Position numbers and translations under genes: made by a program. A DNA stretch of 11,997 bases from Pyrinomonadaceae bacterium (GTDB taxonomy: Bacteria; Acidobacteriota; Blastocatellia; Pyrinomonadales; Pyrinomonadaceae). The DNA lies in NCBI GenBank assembly GCA_014379075.1, contig JACMMN010000204.1, positions 1 through 11,997 on the forward strand, written 5' to 3'. Position 1 is the first letter of the stretch. Every line of letters begins with the position of its first letter. Under the pieces are notes generated by a model. The model had not been told where the DNA came from. It searched no databases and was given only the letters and a program-made list of their open reading frames with translations. Shown piece after piece: positions 5,295 to 11,997 of the stretch.

Positions 5295-7277
5295 ATGTTA
5301 AAGTTTTTCACTCGTCTGGAGAAAACGCGTAATTTCGTGATTCTCATTTTTGCGGTATTCATGGTGGCCAGCCTTGTGTTTTTCTATGCTCCGGCCGCGA
5401 GTAATCTTGGTTCGGATCTCGCCCGAAGCACTGAAACCGCTGCGAGCGTCTCAGGCGAAGAGATCACTGTCGGCGAACTGTTCAGGCAGAAGGAAAGCTA
5501 CAGCCGGTTTAGCCAGGGAAGGCCATACCCGGCCAAGCTCCTGCTGAATGGAATGATCGGCAGCCGCATCACGCGCGTTGAGGCGGAACGCCTCGGGCTT
5601 ACGGCATCGGACGCCGAAGTCGCGGCGGCGATCCGCGAACAATTCAAACCGGTTGACGGCAAACCGTTCGATCAAAAGGTATATGAGCAGAACGTCATCG
5701 ACCAGACGGGCAGCGTTTCCGCATTTGAGGAAGGCATCCGCGACGATCTAAGCGCCAGAAAGCTGCAGGCGTTCATCTCATCCGGTGTCAGCGTTTCCGA
5801 AGAGGAAATGCTGAAGGATTTCCAGCGTAAAAATTCGAAGTTCGATCTGTCGTATGTCGCGGTAAACAGCACGGAACTTGCTCAAAGCATCACACCGACC
5901 GATCAGGAATTGAAGGATCATTTCGAGAAAAACAAGGACGCTTACTTCATCAGCGTTCCGCAAAAGAAGATCCGTTACGTTTTCGTCAATACCTCGAAGA
6001 TCGGTGAAAAACTTCAAATTCCGGAAGCTGATCTGCGGGCGGAATATGACAAATTGCCTGCGGACAAGAAAATATCGGGTGTTCTCGGCCAGGAGATCGT
6101 CCTGCGTGTCGCCAAACCGGAATTCGACGGGCAGGTGCTTGAGAAAGCGACCGAACTTGTTACGAGACTCGAGAAAGGCGGAGAGACGATCAGCGAAGAG
6201 GCGTTTGGCGAGCTTGCGAAAGGACAATCGGAGAATGCGGTCAGTGCCTCGAAAGGCGGTAATTTACCGGGCCCGGTTCGCGAGAATTTGAATAACCCGA
6301 CCGATCCGTACCAGCGTCTTATCAAAATGAAACCCGGCGAGATCACCGAGCCGATAAACTATCAGAATCGATACTTCATTCTCCGCCGCGGAAACGATGT
6401 TCCAAAATCGTTTGAGGACGCGAAGAAGGAACTTGAGGTGAGCATGCGTAACCGCCGGGCCTACGGAGTCGCGGCCGAGCTGGCACAAAAGGTTACCGAA
6501 TCGCTGCAGCAGACAAAAGACGTACAGAAAACGGCGGGAGAATTTGCCGCCCAGGCAAACATGAACGCGGCGGAAATGGTCCGCGAAACCGGATATGTAA
6601 AGCCGGGTGACAATGTTGAGAACGTCGGCACATCGCCCCAATTTGAAGAAGGCATCGCGGGACTCGAAAACCAGAATGACGTCGGCGAAAAGATCCCCGT
6701 GCAAAACGGCTTTGCGATACCGCTGCTCGTTGATAAAAAAGAACCGCGCAGCTCCGACTTCGACGAGGTAAAAGCACAGCTTGTCGAAGTCGTGAAAATG
6801 GAAAAGGCCCGCGGCCAGGTCGAAGATATTGCAAAACAGATCGCCGCCGGTTCGACGTCGGCTGCAACTTTGGCGTCAGTTGCTGTAAGTAAAAGCCTCA
6901 AGGCGGAAGACGCAAAAAGCTTTATTCTGGGTTCACCACTCGGACAGGGCCCGTCGGCGACGACCAGCGAAGCTTTGGAGGATGCGATATACGCAATGAA
7001 GGAAGGCGAGGTAACGAAAACGCCGATACAGATCGGTGACAGCTGGTACATCGTCGCCGTCAACAAACGCGAAGAAGCGAACATGGACGAGTTTGCAAAA
7101 CAGCGAAGCACGCTGATGGACCAGATGCTCCAGCGTAAACGTGGCGAAGTATTTACGGATTATCTCGCGGCGACCCGTCAAAAGATGGAAGCGGCGGGCG
7201 ACATTAAAATATTCAACGAAGCCGTCGCCAAACTCGACGATGCGGCATTGCCGTTCGGAGCTCCCGGCCAGCCATAA
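5295..7277 (+). CDS. Membrane-anchored SurA/PpiD-type peptidyl-prolyl cis-trans isomerase
   Basis: This 660-residue protein is a periplasmic folding chaperone/isomerase anchored in the inner membrane. A short basic N-terminus (MLKFFTRLEKTRN) precedes one membrane segment at about 13-33, and the rest should face the periplasm, as in PpiD. Residues about 48-190 form a SurA-N/trigger-factor-like helical chaperone domain (SVSGEEITVGELFRQ, LLLNGMIGSRI, then the segment ending in IRDDLSARKLQAFI). A parvulin-type domain follows at about 250-370, with AFGELAKGQSENAVSASKGG and then MKPGEITEPI...YFILRRGN. A second, degenerate parvulin-like half lies at about 540-605 (ALEDAIYAMKEGEVTKTPI, then SWYIVAVNKREE). 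The usual histidine-bearing ARHIL strand is not recognisable in either, so isomerase activity is uncertain and the chaperone role may dominate. Length is close to that of PpiD (about 620). A terminator follows directly. It is not in an operon with its neighbours. Confidence 0.9.
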   Translation: MLKFFTRLEKTRNFVILIFAVFMVASLVFFYAPAASNLGSDLARSTETAASVSGEEITVGELFRQKESYSRFSQGRPYPAKLLLNGMIGSRITRVEAERLGLTASDAEVAAAIREQFKPVDGKPFDQKVYEQNVIDQTGSVSAFEEGIRDDLSARKLQAFISSGVSVSEEEMLKDFQRKNSKFDLSYVAVNSTELAQSITPTDQELKDHFEKNKDAYFISVPQKKIRYVFVNTSKIGEKLQIPEADLRAEYDKLPADKKISGVLGQEIVLRVAKPEFDGQVLEKATELVTRLEKGGETISEEAFGELAKGQSENAVSASKGGNLPGPVRENLNNPTDPYQRLIKMKPGEITEPINYQNRYFILRRGNDVPKSFEDAKKELEVSMRNRRAYGVAAELAQKVTESLQQTKDVQKTAGEFAAQANMNAAEMVRETGYVKPGDNVENVGTSPQFEEGIAGLENQNDVGEKIPVQNGFAIPLLVDKKEPRSSDFDEVKAQLVEVVKMEKARGQVEDIAKQIAAGSTSAATLASVAVSKSLKAEDAKSFILGSPLGQGPSATTSEALEDAIYAMKEGEVTKTPIQIGDSWYIVAVNKREEANMDEFAKQRSTLMDQMLQRKRGEVFTDYLAATRQKMEAAGDIKIFNEAVAKLDDAALPFGAPGQP

Positions 7278-7299
7278 AATTGCGACATGGTGATTATGC

Positions 7300-7345
7300 G
7301 ACGCGGTGACGCAGGGAAATTCCTGGTCACCGCGTCCCTTTTTTT
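7300..7345 (+). terminator. Intrinsic terminator after the PPIase gene
   Basis: An 11-bp perfect stem, GACGCGGTGAC (7300-7310) with GTCACCGCGTC (7326-7336), is extended inward by CAGG/CCTG around a GAAATT loop and followed by seven T residues (7339-7345). It lies 23 nt after the stop of the PPIase gene, in the convergent gap with the carrier gene. On the minus strand no U-run follows, so it should act mainly on plus-strand transcripts. Degenerate outer arms (7284-7300 with 7347-7363, about 12 of 17 positions matching) suggest that it may derive from a larger palindromic repeat. Confidence 0.85.
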
Positions 7346-7370
7346 CACATCGTCTCCGTGTCACTGATCC

Positions 7371-8789
7371 TTACCACCAACCCAGCACCTTCCACCAGAT
7401 CACGCCGACCGTCGACCAGATGATTATATTCAGGATCGAAGCGATAAGGCCGATGGTCCACCAGGTCTTTTGCTTGACGTAGCCTGTGCCGAAATAAACG
7501 GGCGCCGGTGTCGTTCCGTAATGCGTGAGTCCCGCGCTTAAATTCGAGAAATAGGTCAGCAGAAGAACCGTTAGACCCGCCGGTGCTCCGATCCCGACGG
7601 TGACCGCGAGAAACGGAATGAACATCGCCGTAACATGGGCCGTGATACTGGCGAATCCATAATGGGAATAAAAATACACGAGGGCAAGAACGGTCAGTGC
7701 GCCCATCCAGCTCCAGCCGTTTGTGACACCGGCGATGTTTTCGGCGAAAAGTTGCGGCAAATTAGATTCACCCAATGCCGTAGCCATCATTACCAATCCG
7801 CCGTACCAGATAAATACTTCCCAGGCATGTGTTTCATCGATCAGATCCCGCCAAGCCAATACACCCGAAACGAGTAGAATGGAGATACCAAACAACGCTA
7901 TAACCGTCGCGTCGATCCCATGCAGCTTTGCCGTTATCCAAAGAATGACTACGAAGACAAAAACCACGAGAAGTATTTTTTCGTGCTTCGTCAGCGGCCC
8001 GAGTTTCTTCAGTTCGTCATCAGCAAATTTTACGGCGTTCGGCGTTTCCTTTATTTCCGGAGGGAAGAAACGATAGATCATTAGAGGAATCACCGTTAGC
8101 GAAACGAGCGAAGGTACGATGGCGCTGATAAACCAGATCGAATAATTCAAATCGATGTTCGCCTGCTTGGCGGCGAATCCGGCAATAATCACGTTCGACG
8201 CCTGTCCGGTCAGAAATGTCGCGCACAGTATCACCTCGCATTGATAAAGCATGCTCATCAGAAAAGTGCCGAGCCGCCCTTCGGTTCCGTCATCAGGGTG
8301 CGAATCGTATGTTTCCGTCACGCTCCGCGCTATCGGCAGAATGATCCCGCCGGAGCGCGCTCCCGTCGATGGTATAAACGAAGCGAGGATAAAATCGGTA
8401 AAAACCAGCGAATAACCGAGGCCGAGTGTTTTTCGTCCCATCAGCCGGACGAAGATCAATGCGATCCGGTGCCCCAAACCCGTCTTTATCATCGCCCGCG
8501 AAATAAAAAAAGCCGCCAGTACAAGCCAGACGAATTTATCTGCGTACCCGCTCAAAGCTTTTTCAATGGGTAACGCCTTAAAAAGCGCAACCGCGACGAC
8601 CCCGAGCAAAACCATCGCGCTTCCCGTCAGAGGCTGTACTATTGAGCCAATGATCGTCGCAGCAAAGATCGCCAGTAGCGTCCACGCCTCATACGTGACG
8701 CTGTCTGGCCGCGGCAGCACGAAGATCAAAACGCCGCTTCCCAGAACGATCAGCCATTTCACGAGAATGCTGGGTTTCTTTTCTTCCAT
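7371..8789 (-). CDS. DASS/SLC13-family anion carrier (dicarboxylate or 2-oxoglutarate/malate type)
   Basis: This is a polytopic inner-membrane carrier of the divalent anion:Na+ symporter family, in the branch with CitT/TtdT and the plastid 2-oxoglutarate/malate translocator. Hydrophobic segments occur throughout, roughly 11 to 14. Family signatures are PSTGARSGGIILPI (about 140-153), TGQASN (about 194-199, equivalent to the SNT loop of the first repeat) and SNLSAGLTHYGTTPAPVYFG (about 415-434, second repeat). Substrate is therefore probably a di- or tricarboxylate; the exact one and the coupling ion cannot be read from sequence. I place the start at ATG 8789 (472 residues, beginning MEEKKPSILVKW). 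An in-frame GTG at 8816 would add nine residues; neither has a good Shine-Dalgarno sequence. It lies 57 nt (30 nt with GTG) downstream of livF on the same strand, so it may be the last gene of that operon. Confidence 0.88.
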   Translation of the reverse strand: MEEKKPSILVKWLIVLGSGVLIFVLPRPDSVTYEAWTLLAIFAATIIGSIVQPLTGSAMVLLGVVAVALFKALPIEKALSGYADKFVWLVLAAFFISRAMIKTGLGHRIALIFVRLMGRKTLGLGYSLVFTDFILASFIPSTGARSGGIILPIARSVTETYDSHPDDGTEGRLGTFLMSMLYQCEVILCATFLTGQASNVIIAGFAAKQANIDLNYSIWFISAIVPSLVSLTVIPLMIYRFFPPEIKETPNAVKFADDELKKLGPLTKHEKILLVVFVFVVILWITAKLHGIDATVIALFGISILLVSGVLAWRDLIDETHAWEVFIWYGGLVMMATALGESNLPQLFAENIAGVTNGWSWMGALTVLALVYFYSHYGFASITAHVTAMFIPFLAVTVGIGAPAGLTVLLLTYFSNLSAGLTHYGTTPAPVYFGTGYVKQKTWWTIGLIASILNIIIWSTVGVIWWKVLGWW

Positions 8790-8846
8790 AAAAAAAAGCG
8801 GACGGCCATAAACCACCCACTTTTCGATTATCGATTCCTCATGAAA

Positions 8847-9551
8847 TTATTCGCCCAGATATGCTTCCTTCACTCTTGGGTCCTGAGCAACTTCTTTGGA
8901 AATACCTTCCATAACGATGCGGCCGGTTTCGAGGACGTATGCCCTATCGGAATGGTGCAGAGCGGCGTTGGCGTTTTGCTCGACCAGAAGGATCGTCGTG
9001 CCCTCACCTTTGATCTCATCAATTGCTTCGAAGATCGCATGGACGACGAGCGGGGCAAGACCGAGCGACGGCTCGTCCAAAAGCAATAATCGCGGACGAG
9101 ACATTAGGGCACGTGCCATCGCAAGCATCTGCTGTTCACCGCCGGAAAGGGTTCCGGCCTTTTGCTGTTCACGTTCTTTTAATCGAGGGAAAAGAGTGAA
9201 TCCGCGTTCCATGTCGTCAGCAATTCCTTTTTTGTCCTTTCTAATAAACGCGCCCATTTCGAGATTTTCGCGGACGCTAAGATTGGCGAAAACGCCGCGG
9301 CCTTCGGGCGACATCGCGATTCCCATCGGCACCAGCTTATGTGTCGGCATCCCGCTGATCTGTTTGCCTTCGTACATCACGCGGCCTTCCTTCGGTTCTA
9401 GCAGGCCGGTGATCGTGCGAAGCGTGGTTGTTTTCCCGGCACCGTTTGCGCCGATCAATGTTACGACCTCGCCTTGCTCAACATGGAGCGTAATGCCGGT
9501 CAACGCTTCGATTGCTCCATAATTAACTGAGACATTTTCTAAAGACAACAT
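8847..9551 (-). CDS. livF: Branched-chain amino acid-type ABC transporter ATPase LivF
   Basis: This is one of the two ATPases that power a HAAT-family (LIV) importer at the cytoplasmic face of the membrane. The 234 residues contain Walker A GANGAGKTT (34-42), the Q-loop region, the signature LSGGEQQ (135-141) and Walker B LLLLDE (155-160) followed by PSLGLAPLVV. The switch region reads LLVEQNANAAL, with Gln in place of the usual His; this is normal for LivF and separates it from LivG (EHNM). The C-terminal YLGE is typical. It is separated from livG by 158 nt containing an inverted repeat, unlike the tight livM-livG junction, so its expression may be uncoupled from the upstream genes. No Shine-Dalgarno sequence is seen before the ATG at 9551. 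Confidence 0.95.
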   Translation of the reverse strand: MLSLENVSVNYGAIEALTGITLHVEQGEVVTLIGANGAGKTTTLRTITGLLEPKEGRVMYEGKQISGMPTHKLVPMGIAMSPEGRGVFANLSVRENLEMGAFIRKDKKGIADDMERGFTLFPRLKEREQQKAGTLSGGEQQMLAMARALMSRPRLLLLDEPSLGLAPLVVHAIFEAIDEIKGEGTTILLVEQNANAALHHSDRAYVLETGRIVMEGISKEVAQDPRVKEAYLGE

Positions 9552-9575
9552 AAATTTGAAATTAAGGAAAAAGAG

Positions 9576-9706
9576 GTTTCACGCAAAGCCGCAAAGGAAC
9601 GCAAAGCTGAAAGTTAAATTATTGTTTGCAAAATTCTTCTTAACAGGTAAAACCGCTTTTTCCAACTTTTTTCTTCCTTGGCGTTCTTTGCGGCTCTGCG
9701 TGAAAC
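9576..9706. repeat. Inverted repeat between livG and livF
   Basis: The arms at 9576-9606 (reads GTTTCACGCAAAGCCGCAAA onward) and 9677-9706 (its reverse complement, with two substitutions and one indel) flank a 70-nt A/T-rich centre. The arms contain repeated GC(A/C)AAG-type words (ACGCAAAG, CCGCAAAG, ACGCAAAG). From memory, similar GCAAAG-rich units are dispersed in many bacterial genomes. The right arm ends 3 nt from the livG stop codon. As RNA it would form a long hairpin inside the liv transcript and could stabilise the upstream part or reduce read-through into livF; that is inference. Confidence 0.75.
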
Positions 9707-9709
9707 TTC

Positions 9710-10483
9710 TTAATCCCCCAAATAGGCCTCAATGACCTTCGGATCATTCTTGATATCCTGTGGCAGGCCGAGGGCGATGGATTTGCCGTAATCGACGACC
9801 TGAATACGGTCGCAGACGCCCATCACGACACGCATGTTGTGTTCGACAAGCACGATAGTCAGATTAAATTTGTCACGGACCTCTTTTATCAGGCCCGTTA
9901 AGTCTTCCTGTTCAGACGGATTCATGCCGGCCGCCGGCTCGTCCAGTAAAAGCAATTGCGGCCGCGTCGCCAAAGCCCGGACTATTTCCAATCGCCGTTG
10001 ATTACCGTACGGAAGCGAAGTGCCGCCTTCGTCTTTGTACTTTTCCAGGTCGAAGATCGTGAGCAGTTCGAGGGCGAAATCGCGATGTTCTTTTTCGTCT
10101 TTGAAATATCGAGGGAGACGAAAAACCGCATCGGTCAAATTCTGTTTCGCGTGCCGGTGGCAAGCCGTGATGACATTTTCCAGCACGCTCATGCTCGGAA
10201 AAAGCCGAATGTTCTGGAACGTACGGGAAACACCAAGGCGCGATATTTGATATGGTTTGAGGCCGTTGACACGAGTCCCGCCGATACGAATATCTCCCGA
10301 TGTCGGCTCGTAAACGCCGGTCAGCAAATTGAAGATCGTCGTTTTTCCGGCCCCGTTCGGCCCGATCAGGCCGTAGATCTCGCCTTGATGAACGTCCATC
10401 GTCAGCTCGTTCACCGCCGTCAGGCCGCCGAATTTGATCGTCGCCTTATCGGTTTGCAGGATGTGATTTCCGTTCTCAGCCAT
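9710..10483 (-). CDS. livG: Branched-chain amino acid-type ABC transporter ATPase LivG
   Basis: This is the second ATPase of the HAAT-family importer, 257 residues. Walker A is GPNGAGKTT (41-49). The Q-loop region GVSRTFQNIRLFPSMSVLEN (84-103) is characteristic of LivG. The signature is LPYGNQRRLE (157-166, where most LivG have LSYGQQ), and Walker B LLLLDE (177-182) is followed by PAAGMNPSE. The switch histidine is in VEHNMRVVMGVCDRI, and the chain ends in the LivG-type YLGD. The ATG follows the livM stop without any intervening base (TAAATG), and a GGAGG Shine-Dalgarno sequence lies inside the last livM codons about 11-12 nt upstream, so translation is probably coupled to livM. Confidence 0.95.
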   Translation of the reverse strand: MAENGNHILQTDKATIKFGGLTAVNELTMDVHQGEIYGLIGPNGAGKTTIFNLLTGVYEPTSGDIRIGGTRVNGLKPYQISRLGVSRTFQNIRLFPSMSVLENVITACHRHAKQNLTDAVFRLPRYFKDEKEHRDFALELLTIFDLEKYKDEGGTSLPYGNQRRLEIVRALATRPQLLLLDEPAAGMNPSEQEDLTGLIKEVRDKFNLTIVLVEHNMRVVMGVCDRIQVVDYGKSIALGLPQDIKNDPKVIEAYLGD

Positions 10484-11533
10484 TTACTTCAGGCCTCCAG
10501 TGTTCTTGTCGGCACGCCGGAAACGCTTCAAAAATGTCCCGAGCTCGGTCGTTCCCAATATTCCCTGCGGACGTATTATCATCGTAAGAATCAGGATCAA
10601 CGCAAAAATTACAAGCCGCAGATCGGCGAATCTAAGCGTCGTCGCACCGATTTGAATGTCCGGCAAATACCGCAAAACTTCAGGCAAAAGCGTAACGATG
10701 ATCGCACCCAAAATTGCACCGGTCATGGAGCCCATTCCGCCGATCACGATCATGATAATGATCTCGAATGAACGGATGAATTGAAAATCGTTGGTATGCA
10801 GGAATTTGTTGTAATGAGCAAAAAGCACGCCCGCGACACCCGCGAACGCCGAGCCGATGGCAAACGACATTACTTTATAACGTGTCGTATTCACGCCCAT
10901 CGCTTCAGCGGCAAGCTCATCCTCACGGATCGAAACCAAAGCCCTTCCGGTGTCGGATTTCACGATATTATGTATGACCACGATCGTAATAACAGCGAAA
11001 ACGCCGACCCAAAGAAAATTTGCGTAGCCGGGAACCTGATATCCCGTCGCGCCGCCGACGGCATCGATGTTGAGAATTACGATACGGATGATCTCAGCAA
11101 AACCAAGCGTAACAATAGCAAGATAATCGCCTTTCAGCCGCAAACTCGGGATACCGACGATAAGTCCCATCATCGCGGCGACAATTGCTCCGATGGCCAC
11201 GGCAATTATTAAAACAACGCTCGATGCACCGGTTTCGCCCAAAAAAGATAGTGAATTTACCAGCCCTTCGCCATAAGTATTCGAGAAATAAGCCGACGCA
11301 TATGCGCCGACCGCCATAAATCCGGCGTGCCCGATCGAAAATTGGCCCGTGAACCCGTTGATCAAATTGAGCGACGTTGCAAGAATTATGTTGATGCCGA
11401 TGAAAACGAGCAGGCGTCCCTGGTAATCGTTCATTCCGATACCAAAAAATCCCGTGCTGCTGATCATCGCATTCAGGACATACATCAGCCCGATAACGAC
11501 GATTCCGATAATTAAGCTTTTAACCCAAGACAT
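10484..11533 (-). CDS. livM: Branched-chain amino acid-type ABC transporter permease LivM
   Basis: This is the LivM-type permease of the HAAT importer, 349 residues with about 8 to 10 predicted membrane helices. Diagnostic segments are LINGFTGQFSIGHAGFMAVG (about 57-76), SLRLKGDYLAIVTLGFAEI (about 130-148), the cytoplasmic coupling loop SIREDELAAEAMGVNTTRYK (about 199-218) and IGGMGSMTGAILGA (about 263-276). The C-terminus is hydrophilic and basic (FLKRFRRADKNTGG). Length is within the usual 300-420 range. It starts 27 nt after the livH stop, with a doubled 7-nt sequence in the gap, and its stop is flush with the livG start. LivM pairs with LivH to form the transmembrane channel. Substrate could be branched-chain amino acids, other amino acids or an amide/urea; the permease alone does not settle this. 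Confidence 0.94.
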   Translation of the reverse strand: MSWVKSLIIGIVVIGLMYVLNAMISSTGFFGIGMNDYQGRLLVFIGINIILATSLNLINGFTGQFSIGHAGFMAVGAYASAYFSNTYGEGLVNSLSFLGETGASSVVLIIAVAIGAIVAAMMGLIVGIPSLRLKGDYLAIVTLGFAEIIRIVILNIDAVGGATGYQVPGYANFLWVGVFAVITIVVIHNIVKSDTGRALVSIREDELAAEAMGVNTTRYKVMSFAIGSAFAGVAGVLFAHYNKFLHTNDFQFIRSFEIIIMIVIGGMGSMTGAILGAIIVTLLPEVLRYLPDIQIGATTLRFADLRLVIFALILILTMIIRPQGILGTTELGTFLKRFRRADKNTGGLK

Positions 11534-11536
11534 AAA

Positions 11537-11550
11537 CAGTGGTCAGTGGT
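11537..11550 (-). repeat. Two tandem 7-nt repeats just upstream of livM
   Basis: On the minus strand the livH-livM gap contains ACCACTG twice in tandem, ending 3 nt before the livM ATG, preceded by the palindrome GTCGAC. The repeat occupies the place where a Shine-Dalgarno sequence would be expected, and none is visible. It may be a scar of a dispersed repeat or a chance duplication. Confidence 0.5.
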
Positions 11551-11560
11551 CGACTAAATA

Positions 11561-11997
11561 TTAAACTTTCTCTTGGACGTTCGATCCGAGTAGCCCGGCT
11601 GGACGTACCAGGAGAACTATGATCAAAATCGCGAAGGCAACTGCGTCGCGGTATGTTGACGGTATTCCGACATAGCTTCCGTAACCCACGACTAAGGTTT
11701 CTGCGGCGCCGATAAGGAGGCCGCCGAGGACCGCACCCGGTATATTTCCAATCCCCCCTAAAACAGCGGCAACGAACGCTTTCAGGCCCGTCATTATTCC
11801 CATGAGCGGGTCGATCTTCGGATTGTACTGCGCCGTCAAAACACCGCCAGCAGCAGCTAAGGCCGAGCCGAGAGCAAATGTGAAAGCAATGACGAAATTC
11901 GTGTTTATGCCCATCAGCTTTGCCGATGTAATATTGAATGAAACTGCGCGCATCGCCTTTCCGATCTTGGTTTTATAGATGATCCATTGCAGAAGGC
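11561..11997 (-). CDS. livH: Branched-chain amino acid-type ABC transporter permease LivH, 3' part (cut by window edge)
   Basis: This is the C-terminal half of a LivH-type permease. The open frame continues to the right edge, and the residues ahead of the internal Met at 11953 (LLQWIIYKTKIGKAMRAVS) match the family's coupling loop, usually T-x-x-G-x-A-M-R-A. So the gene begins beyond the window and 11953 is not its start. About 144 residues are visible. Later landmarks are LMGINTNFVIAFTFALGSAL, GGVLTAQYNPKIDP, the segment AAVLGGIGNIPGAVLGGLLIG, and the terminal FAILIIVLLVRPAGLLG characteristic of LivH. It is the first visible gene of the liv cluster. A substrate-binding protein gene (livK-like), if linked, should lie further upstream, outside the window. 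Confidence 0.93.
   Translation of the reverse strand, partial: LLQWIIYKTKIGKAMRAVSFNITSAKLMGINTNFVIAFTFALGSALAAAGGVLTAQYNPKIDPLMGIMTGLKAFVAAVLGGIGNIPGAVLGGLLIGAAETLVVGYGSYVGIPSTYRDAVAFAILIIVLLVRPAGLLGSNVQEKV

Noticed and set aside
6461..7111. Minus-strand open frame of 216 codons opposite the PPIase gene
   Set aside because: It is Ser/Ala-rich with no domain and no plausible start context, antisense to a conserved gene.
8790..8816. GTG at 8816 as the start of the DASS carrier
   Set aside because: It is possible, but the nine extra residues are not typical of the family and there is no good Shine-Dalgarno sequence; the ATG at 8789 was preferred.
9956..10771. Plus-strand open frame of 271 codons opposite livG/livM
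   Set aside because: It is long but antisense to two unmistakable transporter genes and rich in Arg/Gln/His without any domain; length reflects codon bias of the opposite strand.
1..11997. CRISPR array, tRNA/rRNA genes, insertion sequences, toxin-antitoxin or defence modules
   Set aside because: No regularly spaced direct repeats, no RNA gene signatures, no transposase or nuclease/toxin families were recognised in any reading frame.

Overview
The window looks like a chromosomal segment of an Acidobacteriota bacterium, most likely class Blastocatellia (Pyrinomonadaceae-like). This is inferred from the mid-range GC content, the C-terminal carboxypeptidase-regulatory-like module of the secreted protein at 617-1696 (a version I associate with that group), the futalosine-pathway menaquinone gene, and the abundance of intergenic palindromes. 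No rRNA, tRNA, CRISPR array, transposase or phage gene was seen. Most genes belong to recognisable housekeeping or transport families.

Left part (1-2160, all minus strand): the 5' part of mqnA (chorismate dehydratase, menaquinone synthesis by the futalosine route) runs off the left edge and begins with GTG at 543. Upstream of it lie a secreted beta-sandwich protein with a carboxypeptidase-regulatory-like C-terminus and a mini-GNAT acetyltransferase.

Middle left (2238-3987, plus strand): a tight three-gene cluster. It holds a secreted protein of unknown function, a metal-dependent cyclase/kynurenine-formamidase-like hydrolase whose ATG overlaps the previous stop (TAATG), and an alkyltransferase-like DNA-repair protein with Trp in place of the catalytic Cys. 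It converges on nadK (NAD kinase, minus). The gap between them is filled by a pair of inverted REP-like hairpins.

Centre (5001-7345): the divergent region between nadK and a membrane-anchored SurA/PpiD-type peptidyl-prolyl isomerase contains a second, unrelated inverted repeat whose 36-nt spacer is almost entirely five 7-nt repeats, and a reasonable sigma70-type promoter for the isomerase. A strong intrinsic terminator follows the isomerase.

Right part (7371-11997, all minus strand): a branched-chain amino acid/amide-type ABC transporter in the order livH (cut by the right edge), livM, livG, livF, followed closely by a DASS/SLC13 dicarboxylate-type carrier. A third type of inverted repeat separates livG from livF. 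No substrate-binding protein gene is inside the window.

I found no convincing undescribed multi-gene system. The most unusual content is intergenic: three sequence-unrelated inverted-repeat elements, plus a terminator with degenerate outer arms, occupy four of the gaps between 3.9 and 9.7 kb, and two of them start 0-3 nt from a stop codon.
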